This document shows, in pieces, positions 18,378-26,845 of a stretch of 64,000 bases of DNA. Location: NCBI RefSeq assembly GCF_000682715.1, contig NZ_AWFH01000056.1, positions 1-64,000 of the forward strand, in the 5' to 3' direction. Source of the DNA: Hyphomonas atlantica corrig. (GTDB lineage: Bacteria > Pseudomonadota > Alphaproteobacteria > Caulobacterales > Hyphomonadaceae). The translations under genes were made by a program, and so were the position numbers. The first letter of the stretch is position 1. Each line of letters begins with the position of its first letter. The notes beneath the pieces are model-generated. The model was not told the DNA's origin. It ran no database searches and saw nothing but the letters and a program-made list of their open reading frames with translations.

Positions 18378-19022
18378 ATGAAACGTCTTTCCTATGCGCT
18401 GCTTGCGCTTCCCCTGATCGCCCTTCCGGCCTGTGAAACTGGCCCAAGCCAACGAGTCCTGACGGGTGCAGGCGTGGGAGCCATTCTTGGCGCAGGCGCC
18501 GGTACGCTGGCAGGCGGCGACGATGGTCGCAATGCTGCAATTGGCGCTGCAGTTGGCGCAATCGCAGGCGCTGCTGTCGGCGACTATATGGACAAGCAAG
18601 AGCGCCAGCTGCGCGAGCAGACCGCCGGTACCGGCATCGGTGTTGAGCGCCAGGGTGACCAGATCGCGCTGACCATGCCGTCGAACATCACATTCTCTGT
18701 GAACAGCGCCACGATCCAGCCGAACTTCTATGGTGCGCTGAATGATGTGGGCGCAACACTGGTCGACTATCCGTCGACAGCTGTCGACATTATTGGTCAT
18801 GCCAGCTCTGACGGCCCGGACGACTACAATATGGAACTGTCTCAGCGCCGCGCAGAGTCTGTACGGTCCTATCTGGTAAATCAGGGCGTGACGCCGGTAC
18901 GCTTGGCGGCCGTGGGCATGGGTGAAACCCAGCCGATTGCCGACAATGCGACAGCCGAAGGCCGCGCAGCCAACCGCCGCGTCGAGATCATCCTGACGCC
19001 GATCACGCAGGAAAGCTACTAA
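18378..19022 (+). CDS. OmpA-family lipoprotein with glycine-zipper domain
   Basis: A 214-residue lipoprotein: signal peptide with lipobox LPAC (Cys19), then glycine-zipper repeats (GAGVGAILGAGAGTLAGG, AAIGAAVGAIAGAAVGDYMD), then an OmpA C-terminal domain from about 95 (LTMPSNITFSVNSATIQPNF, IIGHASSDGPDDYNMELSQRRAESVRSYL, GMGETQPIADN, NRRVEI). The ending binds peptidoglycan, tethering the outer membrane. AAAGGAG gives a strong ribosome site. Confidence 0.93.
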   Translation: MKRLSYALLALPLIALPACETGPSQRVLTGAGVGAILGAGAGTLAGGDDGRNAAIGAAVGAIAGAAVGDYMDKQERQLREQTAGTGIGVERQGDQIALTMPSNITFSVNSATIQPNFYGALNDVGATLVDYPSTAVDIIGHASSDGPDDYNMELSQRRAESVRSYLVNQGVTPVRLAAVGMGETQPIADNATAEGRAANRRVEIILTPITQESY

Positions 19023-19053
19023 TCGCGACTAAGCCGGTTTGAATGGCTAAAGG

Positions 19054-19090
19054 AAAAGGCCAGCTGCACATGAGCGCAGCTGGCCTTTTT
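19054..19090. terminator. Bidirectional intrinsic terminator
   Basis: AAAAGGCCAGCTGC (19054-19067) pairs perfectly with GCAGCTGGCCTTTT (19076-19089) over an 8-base loop; A-run and T-run flank the stem. It separates the convergent OmpA lipoprotein and IalB-like genes and can serve both. Confidence 0.92.
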
Positions 19091-19108
19091 GCATTCGGCT
19101 TTGAGGCA

Positions 19109-19624
19109 TTAGCGACAGATCGCAGACGCCTTGTCGATCGCTGCGGCCGAGCCGCTCAGCGAGAAATGATACGCGACTTGCGTGTTGCGCTTGGAAACAG
19201 CTTCGACGCGCAATTCGCTACCCTTGCGCAGGGCGGACACGATGCGGGAATCGTCGGAATCGTCTGCGAAGGCTTCGCGTCCCACGCCAAACAACGCCCA
19301 GGAGGAACGGCCGACGCTTGCCTTGGGGGCGAGGTCTTCACGCAATTCATAGCCGACCTTCATGCTCGGCTGGTTGCGTGCCCGGCCAGATTTCCAGTTC
19401 GTCACATAAAACCAGACATCGCCATGATCGGCCGCGCGAGGCGCCTTGTCGGTTGCTTGTGTTGCAGCGTAGCAGATGGTTTCGCCATTGGCCGTATCAG
19501 TAAAGACTGACCAGTCCTTGTAGCGCCCGATCGCTGTCGGGCTCGCCGATGCCAAGGGGGCCGCGAGAGCGGCGGCCACGGCAAGCGAAATGAGTGATTT
19601 GCGGCTGAGTCTCAGTGTGTGCAT
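19109..19624 (-). CDS. IalB-family (invasion associated locus B) exported protein
   Basis: A 171-residue protein with a signal peptide (1-27, ...APLASA) and the IalB pattern: YKDWSVFTDTANGETICYA, VWFYVTNWKSGR, VGYELREDL and IVSALRKGSELRVEAVSKRNTQVAYHFSLSG, ending in a cysteine that may pair with the one near residue 51. IalB proteins are periplasmic proteins of free-living and pathogenic alphaproteobacteria; the name does not imply virulence here. Confidence 0.85.
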   Translation of the reverse strand: MHTLRLSRKSLISLAVAAALAAPLASASPTAIGRYKDWSVFTDTANGETICYAATQATDKAPRAADHGDVWFYVTNWKSGRARNQPSMKVGYELREDLAPKASVGRSSWALFGVGREAFADDSDDSRIVSALRKGSELRVEAVSKRNTQVAYHFSLSGSAAAIDKASAICR

Positions 19625-19801
19625 TTTCTATACATGTCCCTTGGCTCGAAGCGGTGCCGGCACCATAGAGACAACAGGGTTAAGGCTAAACTACGGCAAA
19701 TGGTTTACGGTGTGCTTCACGCTGGCGTGTTCGGCCCAATGGTTGCCTTTGTGGTCTGACACAAGGATAGTGGTGGTTCGTCCCAGTATGAGAGTTCGCG
19801 T

Positions 19802-20392
19802 GTGAACGACACTGTAACAACATCAATTTCCCCCAGTGTCAGGGCACACCATGCAGATTGCATGGCGCTGATCGCGGCGAAGAAGTGCCGGGAGTCTTTC
19901 TCGGAACTGTTCGATTTCTATGCCCCGCGCGTGAAGAGCTACATGCTGCGACTGGGCGCAAGCGACAATGAGGCCGAGGATCTGGCCCAGGATGTGTTGG
20001 TCACAGTCTGGCGCAAGGCTGACATGTATGACCGGAAGCAGGCATCGGTTTCGACCTGGATCTTTCGTATCGCGCGCAACCGTCGGATTGATAGATTTCG
20101 CAAGGCGTCGCGCCCGGAACTCGACGCCGATGAACCCATGCTGCGCCCACCGGATATCGAGCAGCCGGACGAGGCGCTGGATCGCGCCCAGATCGAGGAA
20201 AGCGTGCGGGCGGAGCTGGCAAAGCTTCCGCACGAGCAACTCGAATTGCTGCAAGCAGCATTCTATGAGGGCTTGTCACATTCTGAAATTGCCACAAGAT
20301 TCGGATTGCCGCTCGGTACGGTCAAATCCCGCATCAGGTTGGCGTTTGGCCGATTGCGCGGTCAGTTGGAGCCGGGAGGCACTGATGCCTGA
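19802..20392 (+). CDS. ECF-family RNA polymerase sigma factor
   Basis: A 196-residue group IV sigma factor. Region 2 is FSELFDFYAPRVKSYMLRLG...EAEDLAQDVLVTVWRKADMYD and TWIFRIARNRRIDRFRK; region 4 is LPHEQLELLQAAFYEGLSHSEIATRFGLPLGTVKSRIRLAFGRLR. The start appears to be GTG 19802 with a weak ribosome site. It is followed 21 bases later by a ChrR-type anti-sigma gene, which identifies it as an ECF11/RpoE-like factor, the type that controls singlet-oxygen and photooxidative stress responses in Rhodobacter. Confidence 0.93.
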   Translation: MNDTVTTSISPSVRAHHADCMALIAAKKCRESFSELFDFYAPRVKSYMLRLGASDNEAEDLAQDVLVTVWRKADMYDRKQASVSTWIFRIARNRRIDRFRKASRPELDADEPMLRPPDIEQPDEALDRAQIEESVRAELAKLPHEQLELLQAAFYEGLSHSEIATRFGLPLGTVKSRIRLAFGRLRGQLEPGGTDA

Positions 20393-20413
20393 CCCGAAGC
20401 AATGGAATTTGTC

Positions 20414-21076
20414 ATGATGCAGGAAACGTCACCTCCATCTTTCAGCGAACTGTATTCCGCCTATGCCGCGGGCCAGCTGGATCCGGGATTTTCGCTGTTG
20501 CTTGAAACGCAGAGCATGCTGCGCAGTGATGTGCGGGGCGCGCTGGCGGTGAGCGAGACCATTTCCGGAATCATGTTCGAAACTGCCACTCCGGTGGCCA
20601 TGTCTGCGGGGGCAGGGGCCCGCGCGCTGGATCTGATTGATGCGCTGGAACGAGAAGAAGACCTCCCGGCACGATCCGCGCCATCCGATGCCGAACTGGC
20701 AGAGTTGCCCGAGCCGCTGCGGGATGCAGCCTTTGAGGCATTTGACCTTGCAGGTTGGCAGGGCACTGCGCCCGGCATCCGCCGTATGAAGCTGGACGTG
20801 AAAAGTGAACTCGAAGTCGAGCTGTATCGCATCCAGCCGAATGCCAGAGTGCCGCGTCACTCGCATGGTGGCACGGAGTTCACGCTGGTTGTCGCCGGTG
20901 GGTTTACCGATGAAACGGGCAGCTACGGGCCTGGAGATCTGGCCGTCAAAGGGCCGGATGACACCCACCAGCCTGTCGGTGATGCCGGTGAAGTATGCTT
21001 CGCACTGGCGGTCCGTGATGCCGGTCTGAAATTTACCGGCGTCATGGGCATGATCCAGCGCGTACTCGGCCGCTGA
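20414..21076 (+). CDS. ChrR-family cupin anti-sigma factor lacking the N-terminal zinc ligands
   Basis: The 220-residue protein follows the ChrR plan: an N-terminal anti-sigma helix bundle (YAAGQLDPGFSLLLETQSML) and a C-terminal cupin. ChrR holds an N-terminal zinc with His and HxxxCxxC; here the equivalent residues are Gln33, Arg37 and Val40, and no His precedes them. The cupin ligands are all present (His149, His151, Glu155, His185). ATG 20414 has GGAA six bases upstream; ATG 20402 is possible. It should inhibit the sigma factor just upstream, but by a site without structural zinc. Confidence 0.88.
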   Translation: MMQETSPPSFSELYSAYAAGQLDPGFSLLLETQSMLRSDVRGALAVSETISGIMFETATPVAMSAGAGARALDLIDALEREEDLPARSAPSDAELAELPEPLRDAAFEAFDLAGWQGTAPGIRRMKLDVKSELEVELYRIQPNARVPRHSHGGTEFTLVVAGGFTDETGSYGPGDLAVKGPDDTHQPVGDAGEVCFALAVRDAGLKFTGVMGMIQRVLGR

Positions 21077-21601
21077 CTATTTTCTGTCTTTGCCCGGAAC
21101 ATGGGTGTTTGCGAGTCCGTCCCCAGCCGTACCACCCGGCATGATTGGTCGCGGGGCGTAGCCACCCATCGACAGGTGCCGGTCATACATGACGAGCGCA
21201 CCCGCCAGGCTGACATTGATACAGAACTTGGTCGGGATCTTCACGACATGATCGCATCTGGCGAGAATTTCCGGCGACAGGTCCCCCTTTTCCGGCCCGA
21301 GAATGTAGGCCGCCTGCGGAGGATGTCGGAAGGTGGGAAGCATCACGGCGTCATCGGTCAATTCAATGCCGACCATCTGACAGCCGCGCGGTAGTTGCAT
21401 CTCGTCAACATTGTCCCATTGGTAATAGGGCACTTGCCCAGCCGTCTTCGATGTATCCGCCTGATAGGCTGCACGAAGCCTGTGCTCGGCATTGATCGAG
21501 AAGACAAAGCTTGCCCCGAACGCATTTGCCGTGCGCATCAGGGCGCCAAGGTTCATGGGTTTTGAAATCCGTTCGGATCCGATGGCGAAATAGCCGCGCA
21601 T
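21077..21601 (-). CDS. SpoU/TrmH-family RNA 2'-O-methyltransferase
   Basis: A 174-residue SPOUT-class enzyme without the extra N-terminal RNA-binding domain. The three SpoU motifs are visible: KPMNLGALMRTANAFGA, AYILGPEKGDLSPEIL and IPTKFCINVSLAGALVMYDRH, forming the trefoil-knot SAM site. It may methylate tRNA, like TrmL or TrmH, but the residue is not predictable. It begins one base after the stop of the small membrane protein gene (21603), suggesting an operon with it and the peptidase. Confidence 0.9.
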   Translation of the reverse strand: MRGYFAIGSERISKPMNLGALMRTANAFGASFVFSINAEHRLRAAYQADTSKTAGQVPYYQWDNVDEMQLPRGCQMVGIELTDDAVMLPTFRHPPQAAYILGPEKGDLSPEILARCDHVVKIPTKFCINVSLAGALVMYDRHLSMGGYAPRPIMPGGTAGDGLANTHVPGKDRK

Positions 21602-21602
21602 G

Positions 21603-21923
21603 TCAGAAGGCCTCCAGGCCGAATCTCAGGACAACCAGCAAGGCGATGATCAAGGGAAGCGTATAGATCGACACACGCCGTGCGAGGCGCAAATGGCCAA
21701 GCTGGTTGGGGTAGGTTGTATTGAGGTGTTCGGAAACGTCGTTGTGCGACACCCGGCGACCCGCATCGACAACGCCTTGCCGGTAGGCGACATCTGACGG
21801 CAGGCCGCCGAACTTTTCAGACAAGGCGCGACGCAAGGCGACAGATATCATCCATCGCATCTGCAGGGCCAGCAGAAGCGCAAAGACGGTGAAACCGAGC
21901 AGGATGAACAGGATGATCGTCAT
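21603..21923 (-). CDS. Small membrane protein (106 aa)
   Basis: An N-terminal span (about 3-22) and a C-terminal span (about 85-103) enclose a 60-residue cytoplasmic-type loop (SEKFGGLPSDVAYRQGVVDAG). The start overlaps the stop of the upstream peptidase (ATGA), and the RNA methyltransferase follows within two bases, so the three genes form an operon. Family not recognised. Confidence 0.68.
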   Translation of the reverse strand: MTIILFILLGFTVFALLLALQMRWMISVALRRALSEKFGGLPSDVAYRQGVVDAGRRVSHNDVSEHLNTTYPNQLGHLRLARRVSIYTLPLIIALLVVLRFGLEAF

Positions 21924-22795
21924 CAGCCAAACGTTCCCACTTCGAAGCGGCCATTGGAGTCCACCATGCCACGTTTCAGGCCTGAGGAGTTCCAGAGCAT
22001 GGAAATCTCGCCCGATGCGGAAATAGCGATCATGCCGCCCTGACCGCCAAGCATGCGTACATCGTCCAGTGCACCCTGAACTGCATCCTCCAGCTTGGCG
22101 CCGCCATAGCGGATGCGTGCGGATACGTCAGCGGCGGCGGCGGCGCGGATGAAGTATTCCCCAAGACCCGTGCAGGACACAGCGCAGCGCTCGTCTGCCC
22201 AGGTGCCTGATCCGATCAGGGGCGTATCGCCCAGCCGTCCCGGCGTTTTGCCACGAATGCCGGCCGTGGACGTGGCGGCCGAAAGGTCCCCATAAATGTC
22301 CAGCACAACGGCTCCGACGGTGCCGGTGGAGTTGATCATGTCTTGGGTCGTGAGTTCATCGACCGGATCGTAATAGGAAGCCGGGTCTTCGATCACTTCC
22401 AATCCGGAATCTGCAAGCAGCTTGCGCGCCCCATCTGCGATCAACAGCACGTTCGGGGTACGCTCCATGACCGCACGTGCACAGGAAACAGGGTTGAGAT
22501 AACCCTGCAGTGCGCCGACGGCTCCGGCTGTGCGATTGCGACCATCCATGATGGCGGCGTCCAATTCATAGGCTCCGTCCAGATTTGGCGCAGCGCCCTT
22601 GCCTGCGAGGTAGAGGCCGGATTCCTCCAGTCCCTGGACCATCACTTCGACCACGTCCAAAGCTGCTTCCCCATCCTGCAGACGGGTCGCACCATTCTTC
22701 AACAGGGTCGCCAGATGGGCTTCCTGCAGGGAATAGTCATTGCCTGGTATCGGACCGGCCCCACCGTGCAGGGCGAGTGCCCATTTCTTTGCCAT
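21923..22795 (-). CDS. Isoaspartyl peptidase/L-asparaginase (Ntn hydrolase)
   Basis: A 290-residue plant-type asparaginase (family T2) precursor. Self-cleavage is expected before the threonine of [11 protein letters not shown], giving the catalytic N-terminal Thr of the beta subunit; [23 protein letters not shown] and [12 protein letters not shown] line the active site. It removes isoaspartyl dipeptides and may hydrolyse asparagine. The N-terminal [14 protein letters not shown] motif is typical. Divergent from the quinone oxidoreductase gene. Confidence 0.93.
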   Translation of the reverse strand: MAKKWALALHGGAGPIPGNDYSLQEAHLATLLKNGATRLQDGEAALDVVEVMVQGLEESGLYLAGKGAAPNLDGAYELDAAIMDGRNRTAGAVGALQGYLNPVSCARAVMERTPNVLLIADGARKLLADSGLEVIEDPASYYDPVDELTTQDMINSTGTVGAVVLDIYGDLSAATSTAGIRGKTPGRLGDTPLIGSGTWADERCAVSCTGLGEYFIRAAAAADVSARIRYGGAKLEDAVQGALDDVRMLGGQGGMIAISASGEISMLWNSSGLKRGMVDSNGRFEVGTFG

Positions 22796-22894
22796 TGGAT
22801 CGCTACCTCTCCGCTACGTCAGGCTTGGACTTTTATTCGGCACACCGCTACCGTCTGGCAGCAGAAACAACAAGACGGGAAGGAAGTTGCAGGC

Positions 22895-23884
22895 ATGAAA
22901 GCAGTGCTCTCCAAGGAAGTAGGCGGACCGGATACTCTGGTGATCGAAGACGCCCCGATGCCGGAATGCGGCAAGGACCAGGTTCTGATCGAGGTGAAGG
23001 CGTGCGGGGTGAATTTCCCGGACTCGCTCATTATCCAGGACATGTACCAGTTCAAACCACCCCGCCCATTCTCTCCCGGCGGTGAAATTGCCGGATTCGT
23101 GAAGGAAGTTGGCGAAGGCGTCAGCCACGTCAAAGAAGGTGACCGCGTGCTTGCGTCAATTGGCAATGGCGGAATGGCAGAATATGCCGTGGCCGCTCAA
23201 CACGCTGTCATGCCCATTCCGGACGGGATGCCGTTCGAGGAGGCTGCCGCCTTCCTGATGACCTATGGCACCAGCTATTATGCGCTCAAGGATCGCGGAG
23301 ATCCGAAGCCTGGCGAGAAGCTTCTCGTGCTCGGCGCGGCTGGCGGTGTGGGTATCGCGGCGGTTGAGCTGGGCAAGGCAATGGGCCTCGAAGTCATCGC
23401 CGCCTGTTCAACACAGGAGAAAGTGGACTTCTGCCTCTCCAAGGGCGCCGACAAAGGCCTTGTCTATGCGCGCGATCTCGACCGCGTTGGTCAAAAGGCT
23501 TTCTCCAACGATATCAAGGAAGTTTCCGGTGGCGGTGTCGACATCATCTATGACGGTGTTGGCGGAAACTACGCGGAACCATCGCTCCGCGCCATGAACT
23601 GGGAAGGGCGGTTCCTCGTGATCGGCTTCCCCGCAGGCATTCCGAAATTGCCACTCAACCTGACCTTGCTGAAAAGCTGCGATGTGCGCGGTGTCTTCTG
23701 GGGCGCAGCGGTTGCGCGTGACCCGAAAGCGCATGCGCAGAATGTGGCGGAGCTGTTCAAGCTATACAGTGAAGGCAAGATCCGCCCGCATATTTCCAAT
23801 ACGTATCCGCTGGAAAAATCCGCAGATGCGATTCAGGAACTGATGGACCGGAAAGCGCAGGGCAAGGTGGTGGTTGTCGTCTAG
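22895..23884 (+). CDS. Zinc-type NADPH:quinone oxidoreductase (MDR family)
   Basis: A 329-residue medium-chain reductase of the quinone oxidoreductase group. GEKLLVLGAAGGVGIAAVELGKAMG is the cofactor fold; no structural or catalytic zinc cysteines are present, as expected for quinone reductases. PFSPGGEIAGFVKEVGEGV and FPAGIPKLPLNLTLLKSCDVRGVFWG are family segments. ATG 22895 has GGAAG upstream. Substrate could be quinones or enoyl compounds. Confidence 0.9.
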   Translation: MKAVLSKEVGGPDTLVIEDAPMPECGKDQVLIEVKACGVNFPDSLIIQDMYQFKPPRPFSPGGEIAGFVKEVGEGVSHVKEGDRVLASIGNGGMAEYAVAAQHAVMPIPDGMPFEEAAAFLMTYGTSYYALKDRGDPKPGEKLLVLGAAGGVGIAAVELGKAMGLEVIAACSTQEKVDFCLSKGADKGLVYARDLDRVGQKAFSNDIKEVSGGGVDIIYDGVGGNYAEPSLRAMNWEGRFLVIGFPAGIPKLPLNLTLLKSCDVRGVFWGAAVARDPKAHAQNVAELFKLYSEGKIRPHISNTYPLEKSADAIQELMDRKAQGKVVVVV

Positions 23885-23954
23885 ACGATGCCGAGCTGTA
23901 ACCGCAATTACAGTTAACGTCTGAACCAAACTCCCGCTCGCGCATAGTTCCGGT

Positions 23955-24248
23955 ATGACGGAAGAGCGCAAGGTTCAGGAAAATGACGGCCGCGGCGGCA
24001 AACGGATGCGTTTGTTGCGTCGCGGTCGTATTGTACTGAATCAGCGTCATAGCTCATTCGATGTCGGAATCCGGGACTTGTCTGCCACGGGCGCCAAGCT
24101 GAAGCTCAGCGAGATCTGGGCCGTGCCTGATGCCTTCGAGCTACAGATATTGAAATCTGACGGTTCTGTGGAGCTGATCGTACCGTGTGCGAAGCGATGG
24201 CAGAGCGGTATTCTGGTCGGCGCGCAGTTCGTCCGCCCGCCACGCTAG
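23955..24248 (+). CDS. PilZ-domain protein
   Basis: A 97-residue protein consisting of one PilZ domain. LLRRGRIVLNQRHSSFDVGIRDLSATGAKLKL contains a spaced arginine pair and the (D/N)xSxxG-like DLSATG, the usual c-di-GMP contacts, so it may bind this messenger. The C-terminal WQSGILVGAQF completes the barrel. It stands alone, followed by a terminator shared with dnaK. Confidence 0.85.
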   Translation: MTEERKVQENDGRGGKRMRLLRRGRIVLNQRHSSFDVGIRDLSATGAKLKLSEIWAVPDAFELQILKSDGSVELIVPCAKRWQSGILVGAQFVRPPR

Positions 24249-24284
24249 TCCGCCGTTCGCCTCGTTCTGCAAGACCATCCACGA

Positions 24285-24318
24285 AAAAGCCCGCCAGATC
24301 GCTCTGGCGGGCTTTTCT
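24285..24318. terminator. Bidirectional intrinsic terminator
   Basis: AAAAGCCCGCCAGA (24285-24298) pairs with TCTGGCGGGCTTTT (24303-24316) over TCGC; flanking A and T runs let it terminate both the PilZ gene and the dnaK transcript. Confidence 0.93.
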
Positions 24319-24336
24319 TGTGAAGGAAGGCGTTGA

Positions 24337-26250
24337 CTAGGCGGATTTCTGGTCGCCGTCGACTTCCTCGAAGTCTGCGTCCACGACATCATCGCCGTCT
24401 GCCGCAGCATCTGCAGCGGCATCAGCGCTGGCAGTTTCTTCCTGCTGGCTGGCATAGATGGCCTCGCCAAGTTTCATGGCGGCGGTCATCAGAGCCTGAT
24501 GCTTGGCCTGAATATCGGCGATGTTGTCGCCTTCACGGGCCTCTTTCAGCTCATCGGACGCTGTCTTGATCTCGGCTTTCACCTCGTCAGACACCTTGTC
24601 GCCATGCTCCTCGACCTGCTTTTCGGTCTGGTGCACGAGGGCTTCAGCCTGGTTCTTGGCTTCGACCAGCTCGCGGCGAGCCTTGTCTGCGCCAGCATTG
24701 GCTTCGGCGTCGGCCATCATGTTCTTGATGTCGTCTTCCGACAGGCCGCCATCTGCCTGGATGGTGATGACCTGTTCCTTGCCGGTCGCCTTGTCCTTGG
24801 CGGACACGGACACGATGCCGTTGGCGTCGATGTCGAAGGTCACTTCGATCTGAGGCACGCCGCGCGGGGCCGGCGGAATGCCTTCGAGGTTGAACTGGCC
24901 GAGCATCTTGTTATCGGCGGCCATTTCGCGCTCGCCCTGGAAGACCTTGATCGTCACGGCAGGCTGGTTGTCGTCAGCCGTCGAGAAGACCTGGGACTTC
25001 TTGGTTGGGATCGTGGTGTTGCGGTCGATCAAGCGAGTGAACACGCCGCCCAGCGTTTCAATTCCCAGCGACAGCGGGGTAACGTCGAGAAGCACAACGT
25101 CTTTCACGTCGCCTTGCAGAACGCCGCCCTGAATGGCCGCGCCGATGGCAACCACTTCGTCCGGGTTCACACCCTTGTGCGGATCGCGGCCGAAGAACTT
25201 CTTCACGGCTTCCTGAACTGCCGGCATACGGGTCATGCCGCCAACGAGGACGACTTCGTCAATGTCGGAGGCGGACTTGCCCGCATCAGCAAGCGCTTTC
25301 TTGCACGGTTCGATGGTCCGCTTGACGAGGTCTTCGACAAGGCTCTCGAACTTGGCGCGGGTCAGCTTGATATTCAGGTGTTTTGGGCCTGTTGCGTCTG
25401 CTGTGATGAAGGGAAGGTTTACTTCATACTGGCTGGCAGAAGACAGCTCCTTCTTCGCCTTCTCGGCTTCTTCCTTCAGGCGCTGGAGGGCCAGCTTGTC
25501 GGCCTTCAGGTCAATGCCCTGATCCTTTTTGAATTCTTCCGCAAGGAAGTCGACGATGCGCAGGTCGAAATCTTCACCGCCGAGGAACGTGTCGCCATTC
25601 GTCGACAGAACTTCGAATACGCCGTCACCAATTTCCAGCAGGGACACGTCGAACGTACCACCGCCAAGGTCATAAACCGCGATGGTCTTGGACTGGTCGC
25701 CCTTGTCGAGACCATAGGCGAGTGCGGCCGCGGTCGGCTCGTTGATGATGCGCAGCACTTCGAGGCCGGCAATCTTGCCTGCGTCTTTCGTAGCTTGGCG
25801 CTGGGCGTCGTTGAAGTAAGCCGGAACGGTAATGACCGCTTGGGTAACTTCACTGCCCAGATAGGCTTCTGCGGTTTCTTTCATCTTGGTCAGGATGAAG
25901 GCAGAGATTTCCTGCGGGGCGTAGTCTTTGTCGTGGCCTTTCACCCATGCGTCGCCAGAAGGGCCTTTGACGATCTCAAATGGAGAAATCGCCTTGTCCT
26001 TCTGCGCGGTCGGATCGTCGAACTGGCGACCGATCAAGCGCTTGATGGCGTAGAAGGTGAAGTCCGGGTTGGTGACCGCTTGACGACGGGCCGGCATGCC
26101 GATCAGGCGTTCGCCACCTTCTGTAAAGGCGACAACGGATGGAGTTGTGCGCTGGCCTTCAGCGTTTTCGATAACCTTTGCCTGCCCGCCTTCCATGACG
26201 GCGACACAGGAGTTGGTCGTACCAAGGTCAATACCAATGATTTTGCTCAT
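24337..26250 (-). CDS. dnaK: Molecular chaperone DnaK (Hsp70)
   Basis: The 637-residue Hsp70 has the three family signatures: [30 protein letters not shown] and [17 protein letters not shown], the [14 protein letters not shown] hinge, the substrate-binding domain ([16 protein letters not shown]) and an alanine/aspartate-rich lid tail ending [19 protein letters not shown]. It folds proteins with DnaJ and GrpE. dnaJ is not in the window; grpE is 1.4 kb away. A sigma-32-like promoter is found at 26394-26421, and a terminator follows. Confidence 0.99.
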   Translation of the reverse strand: MSKIIGIDLGTTNSCVAVMEGGQAKVIENAEGQRTTPSVVAFTEGGERLIGMPARRQAVTNPDFTFYAIKRLIGRQFDDPTAQKDKAISPFEIVKGPSGDAWVKGHDKDYAPQEISAFILTKMKETAEAYLGSEVTQAVITVPAYFNDAQRQATKDAGKIAGLEVLRIINEPTAAALAYGLDKGDQSKTIAVYDLGGGTFDVSLLEIGDGVFEVLSTNGDTFLGGEDFDLRIVDFLAEEFKKDQGIDLKADKLALQRLKEEAEKAKKELSSASQYEVNLPFITADATGPKHLNIKLTRAKFESLVEDLVKRTIEPCKKALADAGKSASDIDEVVLVGGMTRMPAVQEAVKKFFGRDPHKGVNPDEVVAIGAAIQGGVLQGDVKDVVLLDVTPLSLGIETLGGVFTRLIDRNTTIPTKKSQVFSTADDNQPAVTIKVFQGEREMAADNKMLGQFNLEGIPPAPRGVPQIEVTFDIDANGIVSVSAKDKATGKEQVITIQADGGLSEDDIKNMMADAEANAGADKARRELVEAKNQAEALVHQTEKQVEEHGDKVSDEVKAEIKTASDELKEAREGDNIADIQAKHQALMTAAMKLGEAIYASQQEETASADAAADAAADGDDVVDADFEEVDGDQKSA

Positions 26251-26393
26251 GTTGCATCTCTCTTTTTATCAAGCCGCCACGGGCCGTGTTCTGTTGCGGT
26301 CTGCTCAGCAGCCCCGGACAGCCAGTGGCTCTCTCCAAGGGTTCAAATGAGGTGGCGGAAGCGGTTTTAATCCGCGCGCCGGTTCGACTTGCG

Positions 26394-26421
26394 ATATGGG
26401 AAGGGTTTAGCGCGTCTCAAG
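26394..26421 (-). promoter_or_regulatory. Sigma-32 (RpoH)-type promoter for dnaK
   Basis: On the minus strand, CTTGAGA (26421-26415) and CCCATAT (26400-26394) are separated by 14 bases, a near match to the heat-shock consensus. Transcription would begin near 26386, leaving an untranslated leader of about 135 bases before the dnaK ATG. The gene-free stretch 26251-26554 otherwise contains only this promoter and the start region of the DUF2061 gene. Confidence 0.75.
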
Positions 26422-26504
26422 GGGGGAACAATACGTAGCTGTACAGGTTTTTGGCGCTTCACTGCGATAGGTAACCTCTATGGCAGGGAGTTCATCAATT
26501 TATT

Positions 26505-26519
26505 TGATAATGGTTCTCA
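26505..26519 (+). promoter_or_regulatory. Possible Fur-type box
   Basis: TGATAATGGTTCTCA matches the 7-1-7 Fur pattern in all seven bases of one half and five of seven in the other. It lies 36 bases before the DUF2061 gene. One imperfect half-site in an AT-rich patch may be chance. Confidence 0.25.
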
Positions 26520-26554
26520 CTCGCAATATCTCTATTGGTGTGAAAGGAAATTCC

Positions 26555-26767
26555 ATGCCCCGCCAACTGATCAAGACGCTGACTTATAGCCTGATGCACC
26601 TGACCGTGGCTGTTGCCGTGGCATTCGCCCTGACGCGCAACTGGCACGCCGCTCTTGCCATCGGCTTGATTGAGCCTGCCGTGCAGACAATCGCCTATAC
26701 TTTCCATGAGCGTCTGTGGGAGCGTTTGCCGCTCCGCCGGACACCTGAGGTCGAACCAGTGGTTTGA
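26555..26767 (+). CDS. DUF2061 family small membrane protein
   Basis: A 70-residue protein with KTLTYSLMHLTVAVAVAFALTRNWHAALAIGLIEPAVQTIAYTFHERLW, the complete DUF2061 pattern: two membrane helices joined by a short loop and ending in YxxHERxW. Function unknown. AAAGGAAA gives the ribosome site for ATG 26555. Confidence 0.85.
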   Translation: MPRQLIKTLTYSLMHLTVAVAVAFALTRNWHAALAIGLIEPAVQTIAYTFHERLWERLPLRRTPEVEPVV

Positions 26768-26845
26768 TACAGGCTCGGAAAAGCTGGACGCATCGGCAGC
26801 CCCCTTGGCATAGTGGCGAAAACACATGCCGGGGAGGCTTCAAAT

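Noticed and set aside
19625..19801. RpoE-type (TGATCC/TAAGA) promoter before the ECF sigma gene
   Set aside because: I could not find a convincing match, so self-activation is not claimed.
24499..26370. 623-codon open frame opposite dnaK
   Set aside because: It mirrors the GC-rich codon pattern of dnaK on the other strand; its translation has no domain and dnaK is certain.
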